Below are positions 33,580 through 41,636 of a stretch of 64,000 nucleotides of DNA, one piece after another. The notes below the pieces were generated by a model, which saw only the letters and a list, made by a program, of their open reading frames with translations, did not search any database and had not been told where the DNA came from. Each line of letters begins with the position of its first letter. The first letter of the stretch is position 1. The DNA is from Coriobacteriaceae bacterium (GTDB taxonomy: Bacteria; Actinomycetota; Coriobacteriia; Coriobacteriales; QAMH01), in contig DAJPGJ010000001.1 in the NCBI GenBank assembly GCA_025992705.1, positions 806,001 to 870,000 on the forward strand. Reading direction: 5' to 3'. The translations under genes and the position numbers were made by a program.

Positions 33580-35442
33580 ATGGCAACGTCATATGGGGCT
33601 TTAATCGCAAAGCGTGTCGCGGGTGTGTTTCTGGCAATCGCACTCGCCGTTTCGTTCATGCCGTTGACCGCATGGGCGCAGCCCGCTCAGGTCGAGGAGC
33701 CCGCGGCCCAGGAGGCCGTGGCATCCGATGCTGACGCGGGTCTCGTGGCCCAGGACATCAACATTGCCCAGGGCACTTCCGGCACCTGCGTGTGGCGCAT
33801 CGAATCTTCGGGTAGGCTCGTGATTGAGCCTAACAACAGTGCCAGTGGTGGCGACCTTGGGGATATCCACTACAACTTTCATAGTGGCGTCGTGAGCGGT
33901 GCGGCGGAGTCGAACGCCCCGTGGTATCCCAGGCGCGATAGCATCACGTCCGTCTATATCGCCCCCGGTGTCAGGGGTAACAACACGATGACGGGCCTGT
34001 TCTACAATTGCAAGAACCTCACGAACGTCAACATCGCCAACCTCGACACTTCCAAGGTTCGCTATGCAGGTGGCATGTTTGACGGCTGCACCTCGCTTGC
34101 CTCGTTCACCATGCCCAACTTCAATTTCAATAACGTCACGGACATCAAGTACATGTTCTACGGCTGCACGGGGCTCAAGAGCCTCGATCTGCGTTATATC
34201 GACACCTCGAAGGTCGTCGTCATGGATCGCATGTTCTACGGATGTTCGGCTTTGACCTCGCTCAACCTGAGCGGTTTCAAGACGACGGCGGCAAAGCAGA
34301 TGTTCGAGATGTTCCGCGCTTGTTCGTCGCTCGCTTCGGTGGACGTCTCGGGATTCGATACGAAGAACGTGACCGAGATGTGGAACATGTTCCGCGACTG
34401 CTCGTCGCTCACCGACCTCGACCTTTCCGCGTTCAAGACCGATAGCCTGACGAACATGCGCGACATGTTCTACGGGTGCTCTTCGGTCAAGTCCATCGAC
34501 ATCTCCGGCTTCCGGGTTTCGACTGGTTGCGATCGCGGATCCTCGCTGTTCTACGGTTGTCCTGCTCTCGAGCGCGTGAGCGTGGGCGATGGCTGGACCT
34601 TCCAGGGCAGTGGCGGTTTGGGGACTTCGCTGCCCACGGCAACCTGGCTCTCTGGTGCCACCTCCAAGACCTTCACCGCTCGCCAGATTGCCGACGAGCG
34701 AAACAACATGGCCGACGTGTACGTGAAGTACCGTCCTTCCACACCGGGTCCCATCATCAGCTATGGTGACGGTCAAAACTGGGCGCATGGTTCCATGGGC
34801 GGCGCGGCGTTCCGTTCGACGGGCAAGCTCGCCGACCTCTCGTGCGTGCGCGTGGACGGCAAGATCATCGCCCGCGGCAACTATGAGCAGCGCGATGACG
34901 AGGGATCGACGCTCGTCACGCTCAAGCCCTCGTATCTGGAGACGATTGACAACGGGACGCACACGATCGATCTCGTGTTTGCCACGGGAACGGCGAGCGC
35001 CAGCTTTAGCGTGAGCGGCAACACGTCGGGTACGGTTCTCGATCCTGTCACCATGTTTCGCCTGTACAACCCCAACAGTGGCGAGCACTTCTACACCTCG
35101 AGCACCGTCGAGCGTGACAACTGCGTGAGCGTCGGTTGGAACGATGAGGGTGTGGGCTGGGTGGCGCCTGCCGCCGGAGACCCGGTCTACCGTCTCTACA
35201 ATCAGTACGGTGGCGAGCACCATTACACGACGAGCGTCGTGGAGCGAGACAATCTCATCAGCGTGGGCTGGAACGACGAAGGCGTGGGCTGGTACTCGGG
35301 TGGATCCGTGCGCCTGGATCGCCAGTACAACCCCAACGCCTACGCGAACAACCATAACTATACGTCAAGCGCCGTCGAGAAGGAGAATCTCCTAAGCTTG
35401 GGATGGCAGGACGAAGGTACCGCCTGGTACGGCGTGCGGTAG
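33580..35442 (+). CDS. Secreted BspA-like (DUF285) surface protein
   Basis: Exported 620-residue protein. The N-terminus is a signal peptide (basic AKR, hydrophobic core, AWA|QP cleavage near residue 33). Residues ~120-330 are repeats of about 23 residues of the DUF285/BspA type (MFYGCSALTSLNLSGF and similar). After a linker, three C-terminal repeats of ~45 residues (RLYNPNSGEHFYTSS...VGWNDEGVGW) match the repeat unit found at the ends of many Coriobacteriia surface proteins (DUF5648-like). No LPXTG or other anchor is visible. Likely role is binding to host or matrix molecules, inferred from the family. Start ATG 33580 with AAGGGG upstream. Confidence 0.88.
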   Translation: MATSYGALIAKRVAGVFLAIALAVSFMPLTAWAQPAQVEEPAAQEAVASDADAGLVAQDINIAQGTSGTCVWRIESSGRLVIEPNNSASGGDLGDIHYNFHSGVVSGAAESNAPWYPRRDSITSVYIAPGVRGNNTMTGLFYNCKNLTNVNIANLDTSKVRYAGGMFDGCTSLASFTMPNFNFNNVTDIKYMFYGCTGLKSLDLRYIDTSKVVVMDRMFYGCSALTSLNLSGFKTTAAKQMFEMFRACSSLASVDVSGFDTKNVTEMWNMFRDCSSLTDLDLSAFKTDSLTNMRDMFYGCSSVKSIDISGFRVSTGCDRGSSLFYGCPALERVSVGDGWTFQGSGGLGTSLPTATWLSGATSKTFTARQIADERNNMADVYVKYRPSTPGPIISYGDGQNWAHGSMGGAAFRSTGKLADLSCVRVDGKIIARGNYEQRDDEGSTLVTLKPSYLETIDNGTHTIDLVFATGTASASFSVSGNTSGTVLDPVTMFRLYNPNSGEHFYTSSTVERDNCVSVGWNDEGVGWVAPAAGDPVYRLYNQYGGEHHYTTSVVERDNLISVGWNDEGVGWYSGGSVRLDRQYNPNAYANNHNYTSSAVEKENLLSLGWQDEGTAWYGVR

Positions 35443-35458
35443 GCTTGCAAGAGCGGCT

Positions 35459-35743
35459 TTACGCTGGGTCGGCAGCGTTGAGGCGCAGGGCGCAGGCCTG
35501 AAGCTCGTCGGCGAGTGCGGGCGTGATGGGCTCGGGGAGCTCCCCGCCCGATTGCAGGGCCTCGTCGAGGGCGAGCATGCGACGCACGAAAGCCTCGTTA
35601 TCGGCATCGAACATGCGCAGGCGCCGTGCAGCGGCAAGACCGGCGTCAATGTCGTTTGACTGCGCGACACGGCGCAGGTGCAGAATTACGAGGTTGACCG
35701 AGCCGTGAAAGCGGCGCTCGATGGGGACTTCGGTCTGGGGCAT
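35459..35743 (-). CDS. Small protein of unknown function in the thiM operon
   Basis: Not recognised. A 94-residue, mainly helical protein without membrane segments or cysteine pairs. It begins 15 bases after the thiamine-binding protein gene ends, with AAGGAAGG eight bases before its ATG, so it looks real and co-transcribed. Its gene converges on the BspA-like gene. No function can be given beyond its link with thiamine salvage. Confidence 0.65.
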   Translation of the reverse strand: MPQTEVPIERRFHGSVNLVILHLRRVAQSNDIDAGLAAARRLRMFDADNEAFVRRMLALDEALQSGGELPEPITPALADELQACALRLNAADPA

Positions 35744-35758
35744 ACGCGTTCGCCTTCC

Positions 35759-36055
35759 TTAGTCGAGGATAGCGTCGATTTTGGCGACCTTGCTCGTCAT
35801 GGTATTTGTGTGACCAGGACGGATGTCAGCCTTGAGGATGACTTCGGTGCGGATGCCGCGCTCCGCCAGGACGAAGGTCGCGTCCTTCACGACTCGCATG
35901 ACCTCGTCATATTCACCTTCGATCTCGGTAAACATCGAATTGGTACGCGAGGGGAGTCCCGAATCGCGGATGACGCGTATGACTTCGGCCACGTATTCGG
36001 ATAACTCCTCGCCTTCGCCGAAGGGCGCGATGGCGACGGCAACAAGCGCGTTCAT
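35759..36055 (-). CDS. MTH1187/YkoF-type thiamine-binding protein
   Basis: A 98-residue protein of the MTH1187 family (DUF77), small ferredoxin-fold proteins that bind thiamine or its parts. Family marks are VAIAPFGEGEELSEYVAEVIRVIRDSG at the start, the TEIEGEYDEVM segment and IRPGHTNTMTSKV near the end. It starts one base after thiM ends, so it is co-translated, supporting a role in handling thiamine or its hydroxymethylpyrimidine or thiazole parts. Confidence 0.88.
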   Translation of the reverse strand: MNALVAVAIAPFGEGEELSEYVAEVIRVIRDSGLPSRTNSMFTEIEGEYDEVMRVVKDATFVLAERGIRTEVILKADIRPGHTNTMTSKVAKIDAILD

Positions 36056-36056
36056 G

Positions 36057-36893
36057 CTAGGCCTCCTCGAGGGTCAGGGGATTGGCGGCGATGTCTTCGG
36101 GTGTGGCGCGATACAGCTCGTCGAGGAATGCGACCTTGAAGCTTGCGGGTGCGTCCGTGTGAGCGGCTGCTCGGGTTGCGGCGAGGTTGAAGGCCGCGCT
36201 TGCGGTAAGGGCTGCGGTAAAGGGGTCGGCGCAGGCGGCATATACGGCGGCAACGCCTCCGAGTGCACAGCCGAAGCCGGTCACTTTCTCCATGAGAGGT
36301 GACCCGCCTTGGGAATGGGCAACAAGCTTCCCATCGGTGATGAGATCGATGGGCCCGGATACGGCGACAGCGCCTTTGATGTGGCGAGCGAGTGCGATGG
36401 CAGCGTCACGAGCGCCATCGACGCTGTCGGTGGAGTCGACGCCCTTAACGCCACTGGTTGCATAGTTACCTTCGAGTCCCCAGAGCCTGGCAAGCGCGAT
36501 GGCTTCGGAGGCGTTACAGCGAATGATGGTGGGCGTGTGTTCCTTCATATGCGCAAGGATGTGTCCGCGCACCTCGCCCAGGCCAATGCCGACGGGATCG
36601 AGTACCCAAGGCGTTTCATGTTCGCATAGGGCAGTTGCAGCGCGGCACATTGCCTCTTCGTGGGAGGGCAGGAGTGTGCCCACGTTGATGTAGAATGCCC
36701 CGGATTGCGCACCCAGGGCTTCGCCCTCATCGGGCAGATAGACCATCGCGGCAGATCCACCAGCCGCAAGCTGCGCGTTTGCGACAAAGTCGACGGTTAC
36801 GTAATTGGTAATGGAGCCCGCAAGCGGCGTGCTCTCTTTGACGGCGGATACGGCGGCAAGGATGCGTTCGCGCGTTTGGTCGAGACATTGCAT
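36057..36893 (-). CDS. thiM: Hydroxyethylthiazole kinase
   Basis: Phosphorylates the thiazole moiety of thiamine for salvage. The protein is 278 residues from the ATG at 36893 (283 from an ATG at 36908). I prefer the inner start because GGAG precedes it and none precedes the outer one. ThiM marks: SITNYVTVDFVANAQLAAGGS (residues ~29-49), WVLDPVG, CNASEAIALA, and VTGFGCALGGVAAVYAA with the catalytic cysteine. No TPP riboswitch was seen upstream. First gene of a three-gene operon with the MTH1187-family protein and an unknown. Confidence 0.94.
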   Translation of the reverse strand: MQCLDQTRERILAAVSAVKESTPLAGSITNYVTVDFVANAQLAAGGSAAMVYLPDEGEALGAQSGAFYINVGTLLPSHEEAMCRAATALCEHETPWVLDPVGIGLGEVRGHILAHMKEHTPTIIRCNASEAIALARLWGLEGNYATSGVKGVDSTDSVDGARDAAIALARHIKGAVAVSGPIDLITDGKLVAHSQGGSPLMEKVTGFGCALGGVAAVYAACADPFTAALTASAAFNLAATRAAAHTDAPASFKVAFLDELYRATPEDIAANPLTLEEA

Positions 36894-36945
36894 CGGGTTT
36901 ATCTCCATTCTGGGTAGGGGTGCGAGTTCTCATTCTAGCGCACGG

Positions 36946-36999
36946 GGGAGATTTCTCCACTCCGCGGCCTGACGGCCGCTCCGGTCGAAATGACAGGGG
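36946..36999. repeat. Dispersed palindromic element, family B (half copy)
   Basis: GGAGATTTCTCCACTCC, the internal GCGGCCTGACGGCCGC hairpin and the GGTCGAAATGACAGGG end. It lies in the divergent gap between thiM and the Cys-rich protein gene. Confidence 0.8.
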
Positions 37000-37020
37000 A
37001 GGCGTGGCTTACCTCGCGGA

Positions 37021-37053
37021 CCAGACAAATGTGCCCCGGCGACTTTCGTCTGG
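37021..37053. repeat. Dispersed palindrome, family C, copy 2
   Basis: 33 bp, CCAGAC...GTCTGG, 28 of 33 bases identical to the reverse complement of 16829-16861. Its right end merges with a TAGACT -10-like box (37054-37059) before the next gene. Confidence 0.85.
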
Positions 37054-37059
37054 TAGACT
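37054..37059 (+). promoter_or_regulatory. -10-like box of a probable leaderless promoter
   Basis: TAGACT seven bases before the ATG at 37067, with no Shine-Dalgarno sequence. The upstream promoter half would lie inside the family C palindrome. Confidence 0.4.
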
Positions 37060-37066
37060 GCGACGT

Positions 37067-37339
37067 ATGGACGACAAGCCGGCATATGAGTATCCGTTCT
37101 TCTCGCACGAGTCGTGTGAGTACTTTCCCTGTCACGAGGGCATTGCCCCGGACGAGTTCAATTGCCTGTTTTGCTACTGTCCTCTCTATGCGCTCGGACC
37201 GCGTTGTGGTGGGGATTTCACCTATACCGATGCCGGTGTCAAGGATTGTTCTGCGTGCACGTTGCCGCATCGCGCGGATGCCGGCACGCGCTTGGTGATG
37301 GAGCATTATGACGAGCTCAAGGAACTTTCTAAAAAGTGA
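37067..37339 (+). CDS. Cysteine-rich small-domain protein
   Basis: A 90-residue protein of the Cys-rich small domain type (Pfam PF04071-like), probably metal-binding. Cysteines cluster as CEYFPCHEG, CLFCYCPLY, CGGDF and CSACTLPHR within residues ~15-70; this spacing is the family signature. Function is not established for the family, which is often found in anaerobes. ATG 37067 has no ribosome-binding site but follows a -10-like TAGACT, consistent with a leaderless message. The frame is open upstream through two repeats, which I exclude. Confidence 0.85.
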   Translation: MDDKPAYEYPFFSHESCEYFPCHEGIAPDEFNCLFCYCPLYALGPRCGGDFTYTDAGVKDCSACTLPHRADAGTRLVMEHYDELKELSKK

Positions 37340-37438
37340 TAAAGGTTGCCTATGTCATTCATCGGAGAATAATACGCGTAAACCGATTTTTTGCATGTAT
37401 TTGCCGCTGCTAACACACATATTATTAAACTAGATCAT

Positions 37439-38308
37439 ATGGAAGAAGCGGGGAAGACAGACAAGGTGTTTCAGTCGATCGAGTGCTCGGATGCCCTCGA
37501 ACGCTTTCTCTCTTCCGATGAAGGTGCTGGGTCGGGTTACGGTGTTGCCGCATATGTCGGCACGAGTTTCGTCATCTGCCGCATCTACGATCTCCAGACA
37601 AACGAGTTGCTCGCCACGCTGCAAAAATCAGGTGACTTTGCCTCGCTTTCGGGTACAAAGCTCAAGAATACGCTGGCTGATGTGCTCGATGAGCTTGCCG
37701 AGCAAGCGCATGTCTCGCTTTCAAAGATTAACGTTGCCGTTGTGAGTGGCACGACGGCCATGGAAAGCAAGGTTGCCGGTCTCGAGCAGCCCGAGCTTCT
37801 ACATGACCTCGAGGAGGAGCTGGGGGAGTTCGGCCGCGATGTCGAGTACATGCTCGCCGGATCGAACTCGATTGCCGTCGGACAAGCCTACTTCGTGCCG
37901 TGTCTTGCCGCGGAGGTGGGCGGCGATGTCATCTGCAACTTGCTTGCCATCGACATACTCGGCGCCGATAAGCCACAGCTCATCGTCAACACGGGCTCGC
38001 GCGGTACATCCGGCATCGTGCTCGTGTACGGCAGCAAAGACAAGCTTTCGGTATGCGTCGTCCCCGACGGCGTCAGCACCAAGGACGCCATGGGCCGCCT
38101 GCTTGAGGTGTGCCAGGCCGAGCTTGGGCATATCGAGCGCATGCTCGTGTCGGGCGATGTCGATGTTGAGGTTCCGTCCGAGCTAAGCGATAAGACGCAG
38201 CGTGTGCCCGATGCCGCGATTGAGGAAACGAGCGCCGTGCTGCTGAGCGAAGCGGCCGAGGACGAACTCTGCCGCATCGTGTCCTCGTGCAACATCATCG
38301 AGGTATAA
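37439..38308 (+). CDS. RACo-like ASKHA-domain protein, short and degenerate
   Basis: A 289-residue protein resembling the ATPase-like C-terminal part of RACo, the reductive activator of corrinoid proteins. Matches are the GTSFVICRIYDLQTNELLAT strand pair near residue 40, the VVSGTTAMESKVAGLEQPELL segment and EVGGDVICNLLA near residue 165. The usual DIGTNGE nucleotide motif appears as NTGSRGTSGIVL, so ATP binding is doubtful. The N-terminal ferredoxin and linker domains of RACo are absent. It might assist a corrinoid enzyme such as MetH, but nothing adjacent shows this. The start is uncertain; TATTAT lies about 13 bases before the ATG and there is no ribosome-binding site. Confidence 0.55.
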   Translation: MEEAGKTDKVFQSIECSDALERFLSSDEGAGSGYGVAAYVGTSFVICRIYDLQTNELLATLQKSGDFASLSGTKLKNTLADVLDELAEQAHVSLSKINVAVVSGTTAMESKVAGLEQPELLHDLEEELGEFGRDVEYMLAGSNSIAVGQAYFVPCLAAEVGGDVICNLLAIDILGADKPQLIVNTGSRGTSGIVLVYGSKDKLSVCVVPDGVSTKDAMGRLLEVCQAELGHIERMLVSGDVDVEVPSELSDKTQRVPDAAIEETSAVLLSEAAEDELCRIVSSCNIIEV

Positions 38309-38334
38309 CAAGCTGCAGAAATAATAGGTATACT

Positions 38335-38362
38335 CCATCACTCTACTGTGATAGAGTGATGG
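38335..38362. promoter_or_regulatory. Palindrome at the his operon promoter (possible operator)
   Basis: CCATCACTCTA - CTGTGA - TAGAGTGATGG, perfect 11-bp arms. It ends nine bases before a TATAGT -10 box (38372-38377), so it covers the -35 region of the promoter of hisZ. No T run follows, which favours a repressor site over a terminator of the upstream gene. The regulator is unknown. Confidence 0.6.
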
Positions 38363-38409
38363 ATGTTGCGCTATAGTGTGCAATCACGCGATTTGAAGGA
38401 GAACGCACG

Positions 38410-39528
38410 ATGATTCCCAAAACGCCGCGCGGCTTTCGCGACGTGCTGCCCACCGAAGCGGCATGGCGACGCTCGACGAGCGATGTCGTTTGCAGGCAGT
38501 TTGAGCTGTGGGGCTATCAGCCCATCGAGACGCCGGCCGTTGAGCTTGCCGCCGTGCTCGATGAGGCGCGTAGTCTCGATAATACGGCCGCACAGTTTAC
38601 GACGAGTGCCGAAGCGCCATTTCGCTTCTTCGACAGTGACAGTAACCTCGTCGTGTTGCGTCCGGATGTGACCATTCCCGTGGCGCGTTTGGCTGCGACG
38701 CGCCTGCGCGAGAAACTCGGTCCGTTCCGCTTTTACTATAGCGAGCCCGTTTTCACCGAGCGTGCGTCCACGTATGGCCAAGAACGTCAGTTCACGCAGC
38801 TGGGCATCGAGTTCATCGGACGCGCGGGCTATATCGCCGACGCCGAGGTTCTGAGCGTGTGCATGGAGGCGCTCGCGGCGGCTGGCGTGCGTGACTTCAC
38901 CGTGGCCATAGGCACGGTCGGCGTGCTCAACGCGCTCGTGCGCTCGGCATGCGACGATGACGTGTGGCGTGACCAGGTGCTGCGCGCCTTCCACAAGTCC
39001 GACATGGTCGCCGTGGACGCGCTCAGTTGCGCCGATGGCGTCAAGCCGACGTACGGGAGGGCCATCGCCCAGCTCGCGCGCATACGCGGTGGGGCGGAGG
39101 CGTTCGAGGCCTGCCGTGCGATTTGCGAGCCGCTCGGCTGCGTCGATGGGCTCGACGAGCTCGAGAAGACCTACGAGCTGGTCATCGCCAATACGCGAAG
39201 TGGCAAGCTCATCGTCGATTTTTCGATTGTCTCGTCCTTCGACTATTACACCGGCCTCGTCTTCAAGGCGTACGCGCCGCAAGTGCCGGCTTCGCTTGCA
39301 AGTGGCGGGCGCTACGACACCACGCTTGCGGCCTTTGGACGCAATGAGCCGGCTGCTGGCTTTGCCATCGGCCTGGAGCGCGTCCTGGCCGCCATCGAGG
39401 CCCAAGGTGCCACGCCACCGGATACACGCGCACAGGAAACGCTGCATGGCAATGATCCCTATGAACTCTTCGCGCAGGCGGCACGCTTGCGCGAGCAGGG
39501 CATTCGCGTCGAGTTGGGTGGTGAGTAG
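38410..39528 (+). CDS. hisZ: ATP phosphoribosyltransferase regulatory subunit HisZ
   Basis: A paralogue of histidyl-tRNA synthetase that binds the short HisG and gives it histidine feedback control. The 372-residue protein has class II synthetase motifs (TPRGFRDVLPTEA at the start, FRFYYSEPVFTER, SGGRYDTTLAAFGR, GFAIGLERV) but lacks an anticodon-binding domain, which separates it from HisS. Start ATG 38410 with GAAGGAG upstream. First gene of hisZGDCBHAF; the next ATG lies one base after its stop. Confidence 0.95.
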   Translation: MIPKTPRGFRDVLPTEAAWRRSTSDVVCRQFELWGYQPIETPAVELAAVLDEARSLDNTAAQFTTSAEAPFRFFDSDSNLVVLRPDVTIPVARLAATRLREKLGPFRFYYSEPVFTERASTYGQERQFTQLGIEFIGRAGYIADAEVLSVCMEALAAAGVRDFTVAIGTVGVLNALVRSACDDDVWRDQVLRAFHKSDMVAVDALSCADGVKPTYGRAIAQLARIRGGAEAFEACRAICEPLGCVDGLDELEKTYELVIANTRSGKLIVDFSIVSSFDYYTGLVFKAYAPQVPASLASGGRYDTTLAAFGRNEPAAGFAIGLERVLAAIEAQGATPPDTRAQETLHGNDPYELFAQAARLREQGIRVELGGE

Positions 39529-39529
39529 C

Positions 39530-40192
39530 ATGGAGCGGAGAAACTTGCGCATCGCCGTGTCGAAGGGCTCGCTCTTCGGCGACGCGGTGGAGCTGCTGAC
39601 CGAGGCGGGCCTCGATACCACGGGCCTGGCTGATCCGGGTAGACGTCTCATCATCTCGAACCCCGGCGTCGACTTCATCATCGTGCGGCCGACGGATGCC
39701 CCGGTCTTCGTCACCTACGGCGGAGCCGACTGCGGCATTTGCGGCAAGGACACGCTTGTCGAAGCGGGGCTTTCGGTCATGGAGCTCGTGGACCTCAAGT
39801 TCGGATACTGTCGCTTCATCGTGGCCGAGCCCGAGGAGCGCCGTGGCGTTGCCGAGGAGAACTACGAGCGTCTTGGGGTGCTGCGCATCGCCACGAAGTA
39901 CCCCAACATCACGCGCTCCTTCTTCGAGAAGAAGGGCGTGCAGGTCGACGTCATCAAGATGCATGGCAACATCGAGCTCGCGCCGCTTGTGGGCATGGCC
40001 GACCGTATCGTCGACATCACGGCGACGGGCACGACGCTGCGTGAGAACAATTTGCGCATCGTTGACGAGGTGCTTTCGTCAACGGCGCGTTTCATCGCGA
40101 ATTCCGCATCTGTGCGCACCGATGCGCGCGTGCGCGAACTGGCGGCGCGACTCGAGGACCTGACGCGGGATCGTGACGTGAGCTTGAGTTGA
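39530..40192 (+). CDS. hisG: ATP phosphoribosyltransferase, short form
   Basis: First enzyme of histidine synthesis: joins PRPP and ATP. At 220 residues it is the short HisG, which needs HisZ, consistent with the upstream gene. Marks: LRIAVSKGSLFGDAVELL at the start, GGADCGICGKDTL and the PRPP loop IVDITATGTTLREN near residue 160. The true start is ATG 39530; the frame is open much further upstream inside hisZ, which is a shadow. The TGA stop is the first triplet of a family A palindrome (40190-40225). Confidence 0.96.
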   Translation: MERRNLRIAVSKGSLFGDAVELLTEAGLDTTGLADPGRRLIISNPGVDFIIVRPTDAPVFVTYGGADCGICGKDTLVEAGLSVMELVDLKFGYCRFIVAEPEERRGVAEENYERLGVLRIATKYPNITRSFFEKKGVQVDVIKMHGNIELAPLVGMADRIVDITATGTTLRENNLRIVDEVLSSTARFIANSASVRTDARVRELAARLEDLTRDRDVSLS

Positions 40193-40225
40193 GACAACGG
40201 GCAACGTGCCTGGCACGCTGTCTCA
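40190..40225. repeat. Dispersed palindrome, family A, overlapping the hisG stop
   Basis: TGAGACA at the left and GGCACGCTGTCTCA at the right around a GTGCC core. The leading TGA is the hisG stop codon. It lies inside the his operon, in the 76-bp gap before hisD. Confidence 0.8.
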
Positions 40226-40268
40226 TATTGTGGACAAGTGACTCGTTTTGACGAGGGAAGGACGGAAG

Positions 40269-41630
40269 ATGAGGACGATCGTACTGGAAGAGGGGCAGAG
40301 CTTCGATGCGTCGCTGCTCGAGAGGGACAGCGCATTCGATGCCGAAGCGCTCAAGGCAGCCACCGACATCGTCGATACCGTGCGCCGCGAGGGCGACGCG
40401 GCCCTGCGCGCGTATTCGGAGCGCTTCGACGGCGTGACGCTCGAGGAGCTCGAGGTGAGCGACGAGGAAATCGACGCCGCGCTCGCGACGGTCGACGAGG
40501 AGTTCCTGCGCTCGATCGAGTATGCGGCCGACAACATCGCCGAGTTCCATCAGCGCCAGCTGCAGCAGTCGTGGTTCACGACGCGTGATGACGGTGCCAT
40601 CACCGGCCAGCGCTTCACGCCCCTCGAGCGTGCGGGCATCTACGTGCCCGGCGGACGCGCCCAGTACCCTTCGACCGTACTCATGAATGCGATTCCGGCA
40701 TCTGTGGCTGGTGTGGACGAGATCATCATGTGCACGCCTCCGTCCAAGGATGGCACGGTCAATCCCTACACGCTCGCTGCCGCGTCCGTGGCTGGCGTGG
40801 ACCGCATCTTCAAGGTGGGCGGGGCCCAGGCCATCGCCGCAATGGCCTATGGCACCGATACGATTCCCAAGGTCGATAAGGTGACCGGACCGGGCAATGC
40901 GTTCGTTGCGGCTGCCAAGAAGCTCGTCAACGGCGACGTTGGTATCGACATGATCGCCGGTCCCTCCGAGGTGTGCGTGGTGGCCGACGAGAGCGCCGTG
41001 CCCGAGTTCATCGCCATCGACCTCATGGCGCAGGCCGAACATGACCCAAAGGCAACATGTTACTTAATCACGACCGAGGAGGGCATGCTCGATGACATCG
41101 ACGCCGCGCTCGAGACACTGCTCGAGCAGTCTCCGCGCCGCGAGATCACCGAGGCATCGCTCGAACACGGGCTCGTCGTCGTCTGCAAGACGCTTACGCA
41201 GGTCTTCGAGACGGTCAACGTGATCGCGCCCGAGCACCTCGAGATCAACATGTCTGATCCATGGGAGCTTCTGGGGGCGGTGCGCAATGCCGGCGCCATC
41301 TTCCTCGGCTCCTGGACGCCCGAGGCCGTGGGCGATTACGCGGCTGGTCCCAACCACACGCTGCCGACCGGCGGCACCGCCGCGTTCTCGAGTCCGCTTT
41401 CGGTCGATGACTTCGTGAAGCGCTCCTCGGTGCTGAGCTATTCCTTCGATGCGCTCGAGGCCGATGCCGACGCCGTCATGACCATGGCAGCTCGCGAGGG
41501 ACTCTGGGCGCACGGACGCTCGGTTGACCTGCGTCTCAAGTTCATGGAGTACGTGACCGAGCAATTGGCTGGCGAGGACGAAGAGCACGAATGCGGTTGC
41601 GGTTGCGACCATGACCACGTCGAGGAGTAG
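40269..41630 (+). CDS. hisD: Histidinol dehydrogenase with Cys/His-rich tail
   Basis: Zinc enzyme that oxidises histidinol to histidine in two NAD-dependent steps. The 453-residue protein has all HisD marks: ERAGIYVPGGRAQYPST, KVGGAQAIAAMAYGT, GPSEVCVVAD, QAEHDPKA with zinc/catalytic residues, IAPEHLEI and GPNHTLPTGGTA. The last ~18 residues (EHECGCGCDHDHVEE) are an extra tail rich in Cys, His and acidic residues, beyond the usual C-terminus; it may hold or capture zinc. Start ATG 40269 with GGAAGGACGG upstream. Confidence 0.96.
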   Translation: MRTIVLEEGQSFDASLLERDSAFDAEALKAATDIVDTVRREGDAALRAYSERFDGVTLEELEVSDEEIDAALATVDEEFLRSIEYAADNIAEFHQRQLQQSWFTTRDDGAITGQRFTPLERAGIYVPGGRAQYPSTVLMNAIPASVAGVDEIIMCTPPSKDGTVNPYTLAAASVAGVDRIFKVGGAQAIAAMAYGTDTIPKVDKVTGPGNAFVAAAKKLVNGDVGIDMIAGPSEVCVVADESAVPEFIAIDLMAQAEHDPKATCYLITTEEGMLDDIDAALETLLEQSPRREITEASLEHGLVVVCKTLTQVFETVNVIAPEHLEINMSDPWELLGAVRNAGAIFLGSWTPEAVGDYAAGPNHTLPTGGTAAFSSPLSVDDFVKRSSVLSYSFDALEADADAVMTMAAREGLWAHGRSVDLRLKFMEYVTEQLAGEDEEHECGCGCDHDHVEE

Positions 41631-41636
41631 ACGCGC

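Noticed and set aside
33601..35355. Minus-strand open frame opposite the BspA-like gene
   Set aside because: Composition follows the repeats of the plus-strand protein in antisense.
36894..37020. TPP riboswitch upstream of thiM
   Set aside because: No TPP-riboswitch core motifs were found; the region holds a family B fragment.
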